Below, piece after piece: positions 27,867 through 37,091 of a stretch of DNA of 64,000 bases; position 1 is the first letter of the stretch, and every line of letters begins with the position of its first letter. Origin of the DNA: Polaribacter sp. (GTDB lineage Bacteria > Bacteroidota > Bacteroidia > Flavobacteriales > Flavobacteriaceae); NCBI GenBank assembly GCA_029238315.1, contig JAQWGI010000026.1, positions 124,001-188,000 of the forward strand, read 5' to 3'. The translations under genes were made by a program, and so were the position numbers. A model generated the notes under the pieces. It was not told the origin of the DNA. It saw only the letters and a program-made list of their open reading frames with translations, and made no database searches.

Positions 27867-28742
27867 ATGAAGATTGCCATCTTATCAAGAAATCCTAAAT
27901 TATACTCAACCAAAAGATTAGTAGAAGCCGCAGAAAAAAGAGGTCATGAAGTAATTGTTGTGGACCACTTAAAATGTAATATTGAAATTGAAAAAAGAGC
28001 TCCTAAAATATTCTACAAAGGAGAGTATTTAACTGATATTGATGCAATCATACCTAGAATTGGCGCCTCAGTAACTTTTTACGGAACGGCTGTGATACGC
28101 CAATTTGAAATGATGAAAGTATTTACAGCAGTTTCTTCTACAGCCCTAGTTAGATCAAGAGATAAATTAAGTAGTTTACAAATTTTAGCGAGAGCTGGAG
28201 TTGGATTACCAAAAACTGTTTTTACAAATTACACGAAAGACGTAGAACATGTTGTTGAATCTGTTGGAGGTGCTCCTTTAATTTTAAAACTACTAGAAGG
28301 AACTCAAGGCTTAGGTGTAGTTTTAGCAGAAACACAAAATGCTGCAACCTCTGTATTAGAAGCTTTTAACGGATTAGGAGCAAGAGTTATTGCTCAAGAA
28401 TTTATCAAGGAAGCTGGCGGAGCAGATATTAGAGTTTTTGTTGTTGATGGCAAAGTAATTGGAGCTATGAAAAGACAGGGTAAAGAAGGTGAATTTCGCT
28501 CTAACTTACACAGAGGAGGAAATGCAAATATTATAGAACTAACAGACGAAGAAGAAAAAACAGCCTTAAAAGCTACAAAAGCCATGGGATTAGGCGTTGC
28601 TGGTGTAGACATGCTGCAATCTTCTAAAGGACCTTTGGTTTTAGAAGTAAATTCTTCTCCAGGACTAGAAGGAATCGAATCTGCTACTAAGAAAAATATT
28701 GCTAAAGAAATTATCCGTTATTTAGAGTTAAATGTCGAATAA
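27867..28742 (+). CDS. rimK: RimK ATP-grasp ligase (ribosomal protein S6 glutamate ligase family)
   Basis: 291 residues. ATP-grasp enzyme that adds glutamate residues to the C-terminus of ribosomal protein S6 in E. coli. Visible: N-terminal [25 protein letters not shown], the P-loop-like [22 protein letters not shown], and the magnesium-binding [14 protein letters not shown]. Family length about 290-300. Overlaps the next gene by 11 bases. RimK homologues also make other poly-glutamyl products, so the substrate is open. Confidence 0.92.
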   Translation: MKIAILSRNPKLYSTKRLVEAAEKRGHEVIVVDHLKCNIEIEKRAPKIFYKGEYLTDIDAIIPRIGASVTFYGTAVIRQFEMMKVFTAVSSTALVRSRDKLSSLQILARAGVGLPKTVFTNYTKDVEHVVESVGGAPLILKLLEGTQGLGVVLAETQNAATSVLEAFNGLGARVIAQEFIKEAGGADIRVFVVDGKVIGAMKRQGKEGEFRSNLHRGGNANIIELTDEEEKTALKATKAMGLGVAGVDMLQSSKGPLVLEVNSSPGLEGIESATKKNIAKEIIRYLELNVE

Positions 28743-29679
28743 ACCATTTCTTCTACTAGGAAAAGAAATTCCTAAAGGAAAACGTACAATTTTAGATTTA
28801 GAAGTAGCAAAACTACATACAAGAACTACCGTTAAAGTACCTGTAATTATTGAAAGAGCTACAAAACCAGGTCCTGTAGTTTTATTGTTAGCTGGAATTC
28901 ATGGTGATGAAACAAACGGAGTTGGAATTATTAGAGAAATTATTAGCCTAGGAATTAACAAACCAACAAAAGGAACCATTATTTGTATTCCTGTATTTAA
29001 TATTTTTGGCTACTTAATAGAAACTAGAGAATTTCCAGATGGAAGAGATTTAAACAGAATGTTTCCAGGAACTTTAAATGGATCTTTAGCAAGTCAATTT
29101 GCATATCAGTTTACTCAAAAAATTGCTCCTTTTGTAGATTATGTTATAGACTTTCATACTGGTGGAGGCCAACGTGATAATATCTCTCAAATAAGATGTA
29201 ACAAAAATAACGCAAAAGCATTAGAATTAGCCAAAGTGTTTAATCCGCCAGTGATTGTTTTTTCAGAAAACATAACCAAGTCATTAAGAGAAACACTTGA
29301 TAAAATGGGAAAAACGGTACTGTTATTTGAAGGAGGAAAATCAAAAGAATTAAATCCTACAATTATAAATGAAGGAGTTAATGGTACCAAAAACATTCTA
29401 ATTCATTTAGGATTAATTGAAGGTGAAATTACTGTTAGAGAAACTCCTATCTTTATCAATAAAGCAAAATGGCTAAGAGCTTCTCACTCTGGAATGCTTA
29501 AAATAAAAGTAGAAAACGGAAGTTTTGTGAAAAAGAAAGAAGTTCTTGGTGTAATTCAAGACCCATTCGGAGAATTTAAAAAGAAAATTTACGCACCTTT
29601 TAATTGCCATATTTTCTGCATCAACAAAACACCAATTGTAAATAAAGGCGATGCTTTATTTCATATAAGTATTGAATAA
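28732..29679 (+). CDS. Succinylglutamate desuccinylase/aspartoacylase family protein
   Basis: 315 residues; M14-like zinc amidohydrolase of the AstE/AspA family. Zinc ligands are visible in [11 protein letters not shown] (His and Glu) and [10 protein letters not shown] (His); the catalytic Glu is in [10 protein letters not shown]-terminal barrel-sandwich-like region ([28 protein letters not shown]) resembles a biotinyl-lipoyl fold. Overlap with rimK suggests it acts on the ligase product, perhaps removing a glutamyl or acyl group; this is inference. Confidence 0.88.
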   Translation: MSNKPFLLLGKEIPKGKRTILDLEVAKLHTRTTVKVPVIIERATKPGPVVLLLAGIHGDETNGVGIIREIISLGINKPTKGTIICIPVFNIFGYLIETREFPDGRDLNRMFPGTLNGSLASQFAYQFTQKIAPFVDYVIDFHTGGGQRDNISQIRCNKNNAKALELAKVFNPPVIVFSENITKSLRETLDKMGKTVLLFEGGKSKELNPTIINEGVNGTKNILIHLGLIEGEITVRETPIFINKAKWLRASHSGMLKIKVENGSFVKKKEVLGVIQDPFGEFKKKIYAPFNCHIFCINKTPIVNKGDALFHISIE

Positions 29680-29682
29680 TAA

Positions 29683-29715
29683 AAAAGCCTCAAGAATATC
29701 TTGAGACTTTTTTAT
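29683..29715. terminator. Terminator between convergent rimK operon and E2 gene
   Basis: Stem GCCTCAAGA/TCTTGAGAC with one internal mismatch, 3-nt loop (29687-29707), A-run before and T-run after. Confidence 0.8.
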
Positions 29716-29732
29716 TCACATTTTAATAGGTA

Positions 29733-31034
29733 CTAAAAATCCTGATTTACATCCCAAGATTCTATAATTTCCTTTAAGGTTTTAATAAACATTCCTCCTA
29801 ACGCGCCATTAACAACTCTATGATCGTACGAGTGAGAAACAAACATTTTCTGTCTGATTCCAATAAAATCACCATCGGGAGTTTCAATCACAGCTGGAAC
29901 TTTTCTGATTGCTCCTAATGCTAAAATTGCAACTTGTGGTTGATTGATTATTGGTGTCCCCATTACAGAACCAAAACTACCAACATTCGTAACAGTATAA
30001 GTTCCTCCTTGAATTTCATCTGGTTTTAATTGGTTTCCTCTTGCTCTACCAGCTAAATCATTTACAGCTTTTGTCATTCCTACTAAATTTAACTGATCTG
30101 CATTTTTAATCACAGGAACTATTAAATTGCCGTCGGGTAATGCCGCTGCCATACCTAAATTAATATTTTTCTTTTTGATAATAGTATCGCCATTTAAAGC
30201 AATATTTATCATTGGGTATTTTTTTATTGTAGTTGCAACTGCTTGCATTAAAATTGGTGTAAAAGTCAACTTCTCTCCTTCTCTTTTTAAGAAAGCATCT
30301 TTTACTTTAGTTCTCCATTTTACAATATTTGTAACATCAATTTCAATAAATGACTGAACGTGCGCAGAAGTTTGAACAGAATCTACCATGTGTTTGGCGA
30401 TTAATTTACCCATTCTACTCATTTCAATTACTTCATCTTCTCCATTTACAGAGACAGAAACTGGTTTTGAAATTTCTTTTGCTACAGGCTTCTCTTCTGA
30501 TTTAACAAGAGCTTTTACAGGATTGATATTTCTGTTCTCTAAATATGCTAAGATATCAGATTTTGTAACTCTACCTTCTTTACCAGAACCAGCAATTGCA
30601 TCAAGCTCTGTCATTGAAATATTTTCTGTTTGCGCAATATTTCTTACTAATGGTGAATAAAACTTACCTGAATCAGATGTTTTTGAAATTGGTGAAGAAA
30701 CTAATTCTACAGCTTTCTCTATACTTTCCTCTACTTCAACAACTTCTGGTGCTGCAGCAGTTTTTACTGCTTTAGTTACTGTAGATTCTCCTCCTTCTGT
30801 CTCAATAATAGCAATAGTTGCTCCAACCTCCACAACGGCATCTTTCTCAAATAAAATCTCTACTAAAGTTCCTTCTACTTCACTTGGTACTTCAGAATCT
30901 ACTTTGTCTGTAGCAATTTCTACAATTGCTTCATCCATTTCTATAGTATCTCCAACTTCTTTTAACCAAGATGTAATCGTTGCTTCCGCAACACTTTCTC
31001 CCATTTTAGGTAACTTCAATTCGAATCTAGCCAT
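29733..31034 (-). CDS. 2-oxo acid dehydrogenase E2 (branched-chain or 2-oxoglutarate type dihydrolipoyl acyltransferase)
   Basis: 433 residues. Lipoyl domain with Lys44 in ATDKVDSEVPSEVEG; a Val/Glu-rich linker; a subunit-binding domain (FYSPLVRNIAQTENISMTELDAIAGSG); and the catalytic domain. The ATDKVDSEVPS motif and the position of the gene fit flavobacterial branched-chain E2 proteins better than E2p, but no E1 gene is adjacent, so the substrate is not settled. The active-site motif reads DHRVVNG rather than the usual DHRxxDG. Monocistronic, with a likely TActTTCG promoter just upstream. Confidence 0.88.
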   Translation of the reverse strand: MARFELKLPKMGESVAEATITSWLKEVGDTIEMDEAIVEIATDKVDSEVPSEVEGTLVEILFEKDAVVEVGATIAIIETEGGESTVTKAVKTAAAPEVVEVEESIEKAVELVSSPISKTSDSGKFYSPLVRNIAQTENISMTELDAIAGSGKEGRVTKSDILAYLENRNINPVKALVKSEEKPVAKEISKPVSVSVNGEDEVIEMSRMGKLIAKHMVDSVQTSAHVQSFIEIDVTNIVKWRTKVKDAFLKREGEKLTFTPILMQAVATTIKKYPMINIALNGDTIIKKKNINLGMAAALPDGNLIVPVIKNADQLNLVGMTKAVNDLAGRARGNQLKPDEIQGGTYTVTNVGSFGSVMGTPIINQPQVAILALGAIRKVPAVIETPDGDFIGIRQKMFVSHSYDHRVVNGALGGMFIKTLKEIIESWDVNQDF

Positions 31035-31176
31035 TATGTATTGTTTTTATTGACTGCGAAAGTAATAAAATTTGAGTAAATTTTAATACTTTTTCTTCAG
31101 GAAGTATATTTATCATCTTTACGACAAAATTACACAAAACACATTCAAAGATATTTTTTGAAACAACAAATTAAAG

Positions 31177-31198
31177 AATCAATATTAGAATATTGATT
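31177..31198 (-). terminator. Possible terminator of the SDR-Lacal_2735 transcript
   Basis: Inverted repeat AATCAATATT/AATATTGATT with a 2-nt centre, AT-only, and only a weak T-tract on the minus strand. Confidence 0.4.
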
Positions 31199-31217
31199 TT
31201 ATTAAATTATTCATAAA

Positions 31218-31385
31218 TTACTTACTAAGCAATTCTATTTCAATCATCACTAATTCTGCTTCGGCAATTTTTTTATCGGAGGCAGCTCTATTAGATTTTG
31301 AAAGCACAAAAGACTCTTCCATTAATTTTTGGTACTTACTCCTTAAAACTTCTACTTGTGATTTTTTCTTAAACAACCCAAACAT
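31218..31385 (-). CDS. Small Lacal_2735 family protein
   Basis: 55 residues: MFGLFKKKSQVEVLRSKYQ, then helical LMEESFVLSKSNRAASDKKIAEAELVMIEIE. This is the compact all-helical layout of the Lacal_2735 family, known only from flavobacteria and without assigned function. Starts 5 bp after the SDR gene, so the two are almost certainly cotranscribed under the palindrome at 32110-32139. Confidence 0.82.
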   Translation of the reverse strand: MFGLFKKKSQVEVLRSKYQKLMEESFVLSKSNRAASDKKIAEAELVMIEIELLSK

Positions 31386-31390
31386 AACTT

Positions 31391-32074
31391 TTATACTTTT
31401 AAATTAACAATTCCGTAATCCATTTCAAATATTTGTCCAGACAATGATTTTGCTTTTTCAGAAATAATGAAACTGGCCATTTCTGCAACTTCTTCTGGTT
31501 GCAAATAATTTTTTAAAGGATGTCTTTCTGCACTCATCTCTTTTAACCGATCATTCCGCAATAATTTAGATGCCAAATTGGTATCCGTTAATGTAGGAGC
31601 AATTGCATTTACTCTAACTACTGGAGCTAACTCTGCAGCCAAAGATTTTACCAAACCTTCAACAGCACCTTTAGAAGCTGCTACACTTGCATGAAAAGGC
31701 ATTCCTAATTTTGTTGCTACAGAACTAAACATTAATATGTTTGCAGTACTTGAATTTTTCAAAACACTTAAATATTGCTGAATAACCCTTACCGCTCCAA
31801 GAATATTTATAGAAAAATCATTCAAAAAATCTTCTTGCTTTAATCTGGTAATTGGCTTTAAGTTGATACTTCCAGGGCAATAAACCAATGCATCAATTGT
31901 ATCAATTTCCGGTAAATCATCATTCAAAACATCACATAAATGTTCTTTAAAATTTACATGATTAATATCTGCTGTTGTTCTGCTCAATGAAATTACATTA
32001 ACAGAATCTAAAATGCTATAAGCCAAAGACTTACCTATACCACTACTACCGCCTATTATAAGAACTGTTTTCAT
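31391..32074 (-). CDS. SDR family oxidoreductase
   Basis: 227 residues. Classical short-chain dehydrogenase: nucleotide-binding GGSSGIGKSLA near the N-terminus, ADINHV, the catalytic Ser in MFSSVATKLG, and AASKGAVEG. In the usual YxxxK motif the Tyr is replaced (VAASKGAVEGL), so the catalytic Tyr appears missing although Lys is kept. Divergent from the TetR-like gene and cotranscribed with Lacal_2735. The substrate is unknown. Confidence 0.88.
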   Translation of the reverse strand: MKTVLIIGGSSGIGKSLAYSILDSVNVISLSRTTADINHVNFKEHLCDVLNDDLPEIDTIDALVYCPGSINLKPITRLKQEDFLNDFSINILGAVRVIQQYLSVLKNSSTANILMFSSVATKLGMPFHASVAASKGAVEGLVKSLAAELAPVVRVNAIAPTLTDTNLASKLLRNDRLKEMSAERHPLKNYLQPEEVAEMASFIISEKAKSLSGQIFEMDYGIVNLKV

Positions 32075-32094
32075 ATATTTAATGTTTTAAAAAT

Positions 32095-32152
32095 CAAAAT
32101 TACAATTTTTGTTTAACTTTAACTAAAATAAGTTAAACATTTTGTATATTTG
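32095..32152. promoter_or_regulatory. Divergent promoters around a perfect 10-10-10 palindrome
   Basis: TGTTTAACTT (32110-32119) and AAGTTAAACA (32130-32139) are exact inverted repeats with a 10-bp spacer. A leftward -7 element TAATTTTG occupies 32102-32095 and a rightward TATATTTG occupies 32145-32152, so the palindrome covers the -33 region of both. This is the expected site for the adjacent TetR-like protein. Confidence 0.75.
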
Positions 32153-32169
32153 TATTAAAAATAAAAACA

Positions 32170-32829
32170 ATGGAGACTCAAAAAGAAACAAGCAAGATGA
32201 CAATTGTATCTAAATATATGGATACTGTTTTAGAAACAGGTGTAAAGCCAACATCTATTTACAAATTCTCAAAAGAAATTGAAATAGAAGAAAAAGACTT
32301 CTACAAATTCTTTAGTTCTTTTGAGCAACTTGAAAAAAGTGTTTTCAGTATCTTTTTTGAAAATGCAATGTCGTTATTAAAAAAGAATGAAGATTTTAAT
32401 GAGTACAATGCTAAAAACAAATTACTAAGTTTTTATTTCACTTTTACAGAAATTTTAACAAGCAATAGGTCTTATGTATTACTAGCACTCAAAGAAAGTA
32501 AAAACTCATTAAAAAATTTGAAACAATTACAAGACCTTAAAAGAGTATTTAGCGATTTTATTTCTGAGCTCGAGATAGACACTTTAGACTTTAAACAAGA
32601 GAGAATCAAAAAAATTCAACATAAAGGAATACAAGAAGGATTCTGGATTCAACTTTTAATGATTCTAAAATTTTGGATGGAAGACAATTCTACTTCATTT
32701 GAAAAAACAGACGTATTTATTGAAAAAAGTGTTCATGCTAGTTTTGACATCATTAATACAGCCCCGGTAAAAAGCTTTTTAGACTTAGGAAAGTTTTTAT
32801 TAAAAGAAAAAATGGACTTCAAATTATAA
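32170..32829 (+). CDS. TetR-like transcriptional regulator
   Basis: 219 residues. The N-terminal 50 residues form a TetR-style three-helix HTH (VSKYMDTVLETGVKPTSIYKFSKEIEIEEKDFYKFFSSFEQLEKSVF), followed by an all-helical ligand or dimer domain. The HTH is divergent but the FYKFFSSFEQLE segment corresponds to the usual [LF]Y.HF..[KR]..L. Member of the TetR C-terminal families found beside AarF/UbiB genes in flavobacteria. It is 6 bp upstream of the AarF gene and sits 30 bp from the palindrome; autoregulation is inferred. Confidence 0.82.
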   Translation: METQKETSKMTIVSKYMDTVLETGVKPTSIYKFSKEIEIEEKDFYKFFSSFEQLEKSVFSIFFENAMSLLKKNEDFNEYNAKNKLLSFYFTFTEILTSNRSYVLLALKESKNSLKNLKQLQDLKRVFSDFISELEIDTLDFKQERIKKIQHKGIQEGFWIQLLMILKFWMEDNSTSFEKTDVFIEKSVHASFDIINTAPVKSFLDLGKFLLKEKMDFKL

Positions 32830-32835
32830 AAGGCT

Positions 32836-34149
32836 ATGAAAACGATAGATAGTATTCCTACATCAAAAATTCAGAGAGCAACTAAACTAATTCAAACTGG
32901 TGCAAAAGTTGGTGTTAACTACGTAAAATATTACGGAGAAAAACTAATTACTTCAGAAGAAAAAGCAAAAGAAAATCTAAACGAATCTAACGCAGAAGAT
33001 ATATATAATGGTTTAAAAACCATGAAAGGGAGTGCTCTAAAAGTAGCTCAAATGCTTAGTATGGAAAAAAGCATATTACCTAGATCATATGTAGAAAAAT
33101 TTTCGCTAGCACAATTTTCTGTTCCTCCATTATCTGCTCCATTAGTGGTAAAATCCTTTAAAAATTATTTTGGAAAACATCCATCTGAAATTTTTGACAA
33201 GTTTAATTTAACATCTATTAATGCTGCAAGTATTGGGCAAGTTCATAAAGCAGAACACAATGGAGAAAAACTTGCTGTAAAAATTCAATATCCTGGTATT
33301 GCAGAAAGTATTTCATCAGACTTAGCTTTGGTTAAACCTATTGCAATGCGAATGTTTAATATAAAAGGTAAAAACTCTGAACGTTACTTTAAAGAGGTTG
33401 AAGAAAAACTTACAGAAGAAACAAATTACTCATTAGAATTTGAACAAAGCATAGAGATTGCAGAAGCATGTAAATCAATACCAAATTTAAAGTTCCCAAA
33501 ATATTATAAAGAATTCTCATCAGAAAGAATTCTTACAATGAGTTGGATGGATGGCATACATTTGTCAGAATACACGAATAAACCTACAGATCAAAAAACA
33601 GCGAACAAACTCGGGCAAGCTTTGTGGGATTTTTATATGTTTCAAATTCACCACTTAAAGAAAGTTCATGCAGACCCGCATCCTGGTAACTTTTTAGTAA
33701 GCAATACTGGCGAATTGATTGTGATTGATTTTGGCTGTATGAAAACAATTCCTGATGGCTTTTATATTCCTTATTTTGAGTTAGCAAAAAAAGAAAATAT
33801 TGAAAACCCATTATATTTTGAGCAAAAATTATACGAATTAGAGATCTTAAGAGAAGACGATTCTCAAGAAGAAATAGTGTTTTTTAAGAAACTCTTTCAT
33901 GAAATGCTGAGTTTATTTACACAACCATTCCACCAGGATGAATTTGATTTTTCTGACCCACAATTTTTTGAACAAATTGCAGAGCTTGGATCAAAGTATG
34001 CTAAAAGCTCTGAATTAAAAGAAATGAACGGAAACAGAGGCTCTAAGCATTTTATTTATATAAATAGAACGTTTTTTGGACTCTACAACTTGATGTTTGA
34101 TTTAAAGGCTAAAAATGTAAAAATAAACAACTACAGCACAAAATTATGA
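32836..34149 (+). CDS. AarF/ABC1/UbiB kinase family protein
   Basis: 437 residues. ABC1/UbiB atypical kinase with the KxGQ-like segment LKTMKGSALKVAQMLS, the Ala-rich nucleotide loop AASIGQVHKAEHNGEKLAVKIQYPG, ExD region KLTEETNYSLEFEQ, catalytic HADPHPGNFLV and DFGCMK. Bacterial UbiB proteins act as ATPases supporting isoprenoid-quinone synthesis; flavobacteria use menaquinone, so the exact substrate here is open. Overlaps the flavin reductase gene by 4 bases. Confidence 0.93.
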   Translation: MKTIDSIPTSKIQRATKLIQTGAKVGVNYVKYYGEKLITSEEKAKENLNESNAEDIYNGLKTMKGSALKVAQMLSMEKSILPRSYVEKFSLAQFSVPPLSAPLVVKSFKNYFGKHPSEIFDKFNLTSINAASIGQVHKAEHNGEKLAVKIQYPGIAESISSDLALVKPIAMRMFNIKGKNSERYFKEVEEKLTEETNYSLEFEQSIEIAEACKSIPNLKFPKYYKEFSSERILTMSWMDGIHLSEYTNKPTDQKTANKLGQALWDFYMFQIHHLKKVHADPHPGNFLVSNTGELIVIDFGCMKTIPDGFYIPYFELAKKENIENPLYFEQKLYELEILREDDSQEEIVFFKKLFHEMLSLFTQPFHQDEFDFSDPQFFEQIAELGSKYAKSSELKEMNGNRGSKHFIYINRTFFGLYNLMFDLKAKNVKINNYSTKL

Positions 34150-34763
34150 TTTCATTTGATACTGAAGAAATAAAAGAATTAAACCATCTTAACAAAATAA
34201 ATTTAATCAATTCTGCTTGCGGATATAAATCTGCAAATCTAATTGGAACAAAATCAAAAGAAGGAATATCTAATCTGGCTATCTTTAGTTCTGTAACACA
34301 TTTTGGCTCTAATCCTGCAATTTATGGCTTTGTATTAAGACCTAAAACAGTTGTAAGAAATACTTATGAAAACATAAAAGAAACAGGTGTTTTTACAATC
34401 AATGCTGTCTTTGAAGAAAAGATATCAGACGCGCATCATACATCTGCAAAATACCCAAAAGAAGTTTCTGAATTTGACCAAACTAATTTTGAAGAAGAAT
34501 ACAAAGATAACTGGCAAGCTCCTTTTGTAAAAAACGCCCCTTTACAAATTGCCATGAAATTTATTGAAGAAATTGAAATAAAAATCAATGATACTATTTT
34601 AATTCTTGCCTCTGTAGAAAAAATTTATGTAGAAAAGAATATGGTTTCAGAAGATCACTACATTAATTTAAGCAAGGGAAACATAGCTACCATTAATGGA
34701 TTAGATAGTTATGCAGTACCCAAAGAAAACACACGATTCTCTTATCAAAGACCAAAAAAATAG
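34146..34763 (+). CDS. Flavin reductase family protein
   Basis: 205 residues of the FMN-binding split-barrel type: an N-terminal ILNSACGYKSANLIGTKS-like strand (residues 20-37), FSSVTHFGSNPAIYGFVLRPK and TVRNTYENIKETGVFTINAV. The family contains flavin reductases and FMN proteins of unknown activity. Start overlaps the AarF stop, giving an operon TetR-like, AarF, flavin reductase. Convergent with hemF after a gap of 3 bases, without a clear terminator. Confidence 0.88.
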   Translation: MISFDTEEIKELNHLNKINLINSACGYKSANLIGTKSKEGISNLAIFSSVTHFGSNPAIYGFVLRPKTVVRNTYENIKETGVFTINAVFEEKISDAHHTSAKYPKEVSEFDQTNFEEEYKDNWQAPFVKNAPLQIAMKFIEEIEIKINDTILILASVEKIYVEKNMVSEDHYINLSKGNIATINGLDSYAVPKENTRFSYQRPKK

Positions 34764-34766
34764 TTT

Positions 34767-35675
34767 TTAATAAATCCATTTTTTAGGATTTTTAAGAACC
34801 TCTAAAAGCCTTGCCTCTAAAGAATTATCCTCTGACTCTTGATTATACACCCATTGAACTGTTGGTGGCAAACTCATTAAAATACTTTCGATTCGTCCGT
34901 TTGTTTTTAAACCAAACAAAGTACCTCTGTCATGTACTAAATTGAATTCTACATAACGACCTCTTCTAATTTCTTGCCAATCTTTATGCTTTTTAGCAAA
35001 CGCAATTTCTTTTCTTTTTTGAACTATAGGAACATAACTTTCTAAAAAACTATCTCCAACTTGAGTCACAAAATTATAACGGTCTTCTATTGTAAACTCT
35101 TCATTTTCTTTTAAGTAATCGAAAAACAAACCACCAATTCCTCTTGCCTCATTTCTGTGGGCATTCCAAAAATATTCATCACATGTTTTTTTAAACTTCG
35201 GATAAAATTCTGGATGGTGTTTATCACAAGCATTTTTACAAGTTTGATGAAAATGAATGGCGTCTTCATCAAACAAATAATAGGGTGTTAAATCTTGACC
35301 ACCACCAAACCACTGTGTTACAATAGCACCTGTAGAATCATACATTTCGAAATAACGCCAATTTGCATGCACAGTTGGTATAAAAGGATTTGTTGGATGC
35401 AATACCAAACTTAATCCGCATGCAAAAAAATGACCTTCTTCTACGCCAAACTGTTTGCGCAAAGCTTCTGGTAATTCTCCAAAAACTTTAGAAATATTTA
35501 CACCTCCTTTTTCAAAAATAGCACCATTTTCAATGACACGTGTTCTACCGCCACCACCTTCTGCCCGCTGCCAATTGTCTTCTTTAAAAGTGGCTTTACC
35601 ATCTATCTTTTCTAAAGTTGATGTGATGGTATCTTGTAATTCTTGAATGTATTTAAAAAATTGTTCTTTCATCAA
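34767..35675 (-). CDS. hemF: Oxygen-dependent coproporphyrinogen III oxidase
   Basis: 302 residues. Converts coproporphyrinogen III to protoporphyrinogen IX with O2 in the cytoplasm. Family signatures: AEGGGGRTRVIENGAIFEKGGVN, HPTNPFIPTVHANWRYFE, WFGGGQDLTPYY and RRGRYVEFNLVHDRGTLFGL. Full length. Last gene of the leftward heme run; one base separates its start from the CHMI-like gene. Being oxygen-dependent, it implies heme synthesis in aerobic conditions; no hemN is in the window. Confidence 0.97.
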   Translation of the reverse strand: MMKEQFFKYIQELQDTITSTLEKIDGKATFKEDNWQRAEGGGGRTRVIENGAIFEKGGVNISKVFGELPEALRKQFGVEEGHFFACGLSLVLHPTNPFIPTVHANWRYFEMYDSTGAIVTQWFGGGQDLTPYYLFDEDAIHFHQTCKNACDKHHPEFYPKFKKTCDEYFWNAHRNEARGIGGLFFDYLKENEEFTIEDRYNFVTQVGDSFLESYVPIVQKRKEIAFAKKHKDWQEIRRGRYVEFNLVHDRGTLFGLKTNGRIESILMSLPPTVQWVYNQESEDNSLEARLLEVLKNPKKWIY

Positions 35676-35676
35676 G

Positions 35677-36021
35677 CTACAGCATTGATTTATTAAAATA
35701 AGATGCTTTTTCGAAATCTCTAATATTTATAGAAATAATTGGAACTTCTGGAAATAACGCATTTAATTTTGAAACAATCATTTTAGAAAGATTTGCTTTT
35801 TGCATATCAGTTCTCCCTTCCATTATATTTGCGAAAACATGAATAAAATCATCATTACCATCTTGAACCAGCGAATATTTAAATGGATTTAAACGCACTT
35901 TTATATCATTTCTACCAAACAAACCCGTATCAAATGCAGTTTCGAAAACTGCTTCAATAACTTTTTGTGGGTCTTGAATTTCGAGAATTTGTTCTGTACA
36001 ATCTAAAATAAAGTGTGGCAT
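35677..36021 (-). CDS. 5-carboxymethyl-2-hydroxymuconate delta-isomerase (CHMI)-like protein
   Basis: 114 residues beginning MPHFILDCTEQI. CHMI belongs to the tautomerase superfamily, in which Pro2 (after Met removal the N-terminal catalytic base) is essential; Pro2 is present. The end SINIRDFEKASYFNK also fits the family. CHMI acts in homoprotocatechuate degradation, yet no hpa genes are here; instead the gene is embedded between hemE and hemF. The true reaction may therefore differ. Cotranscription with hemF is near certain from spacing. Confidence 0.85.
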   Translation of the reverse strand: MPHFILDCTEQILEIQDPQKVIEAVFETAFDTGLFGRNDIKVRLNPFKYSLVQDGNDDFIHVFANIMEGRTDMQKANLSKMIVSKLNALFPEVPIISINIRDFEKASYFNKSML

Positions 36022-36054
36022 AAGATGCTAATTATTTTCTTCTACTTAAAAAGA

Positions 36055-37086
36055 TTATGAGGGTGCTTTATATTCTTTTACAGCGTCTATAAACGCTTTG
36101 GCATTGTCTAAACCTATATTTGGTAAAATACCATGACCTAAATTAACGATGTATTTATCTTTTCCAAATTCATTAATCATTTTTGTGACCATTTTTTTAA
36201 TTTCTGCTGGTGGAGAAAACAATCTTGTAGGATCGAAATTACCTTGTAAAGTAATGTTACCACCTGTTAAATAACGAGCATTTCTAGCAGAACAAGTCCA
36301 ATCTACTCCTAAAGCTGCAGCGCCAGATTTTGCCATGGTATCTAGGGCAAACCAACATCCTTTTCCGAATGCAATTACGGGTGCATGCTCTTTTAAAGCA
36401 TCTATAATTTGCTGAATGTATTGCCAAGAAAACTCTTGATAATCTACCGGAGACAACATGCCGCCCCAAGAATCAAAAACTTGAACTGCATTGACACCTG
36501 CCGCCACTTTTGCTTTTAAATAGGCAATCGTTGTATCGGTAATTTTTTGTAATAATTGGTGCGCTGCAATCGGATTTGTAAAACAAAACTCTTTTGCTTT
36601 GTCGAAGTTTTTAGAACCTTGCCCTTGCACACAATAACATAAAATTGTCCACGGAGAACCTGCAAAACCGATTAACGGAATTTCATCATTTAGTTTTTCT
36701 TTGGTTGCTTTTATGGCTTGGTACACATAATCTAACGCCACATTTACATCTGGCACAATTACATTGTCTACATCTTTTTGTGTACGAACTGGATTTGGCA
36801 AATAAGGCCCAAAATTAGGTTTCATCTCCACATCGATATTCATGGCTTGTGGAATGACCAAGATATCTGAAAATAAAATAGCAGCATCCATACCGTATCT
36901 TCGAATAGGCTGCACTGTAATTTCAGAGGCTAATTCTGGTGTTTGACAACGTGTAAAGAAATCGTACTTCTTTTTTATCTCTTGAAATTCTGGTAAATAT
37001 CTACCTGCCTGACGCATCATCCAAACCGGAGGTCTTTCTACAGTTTCTCCTTTTAAGGCTCTTAAAAATAAATCGTTTTTTATCAT
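36055..37086 (-). CDS. hemE: Uroporphyrinogen decarboxylase
   Basis: 343 residues. Removes four carboxyls from uroporphyrinogen III. N-terminal signature [17 protein letters not shown], the catalytic Asp region [27 protein letters not shown] and C-terminal LGHGILPN. Family length. It follows, in the direction of transcription, the GxxExxY cassette that separates it from hemL. Confidence 0.97.
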   Translation of the reverse strand: MIKNDLFLRALKGETVERPPVWMMRQAGRYLPEFQEIKKKYDFFTRCQTPELASEITVQPIRRYGMDAAILFSDILVIPQAMNIDVEMKPNFGPYLPNPVRTQKDVDNVIVPDVNVALDYVYQAIKATKEKLNDEIPLIGFAGSPWTILCYCVQGQGSKNFDKAKEFCFTNPIAAHQLLQKITDTTIAYLKAKVAAGVNAVQVFDSWGGMLSPVDYQEFSWQYIQQIIDALKEHAPVIAFGKGCWFALDTMAKSGAAALGVDWTCSARNARYLTGGNITLQGNFDPTRLFSPPAEIKKMVTKMINEFGKDKYIVNLGHGILPNIGLDNAKAFIDAVKEYKAPS

Positions 37087-37091
37087 AGTTT

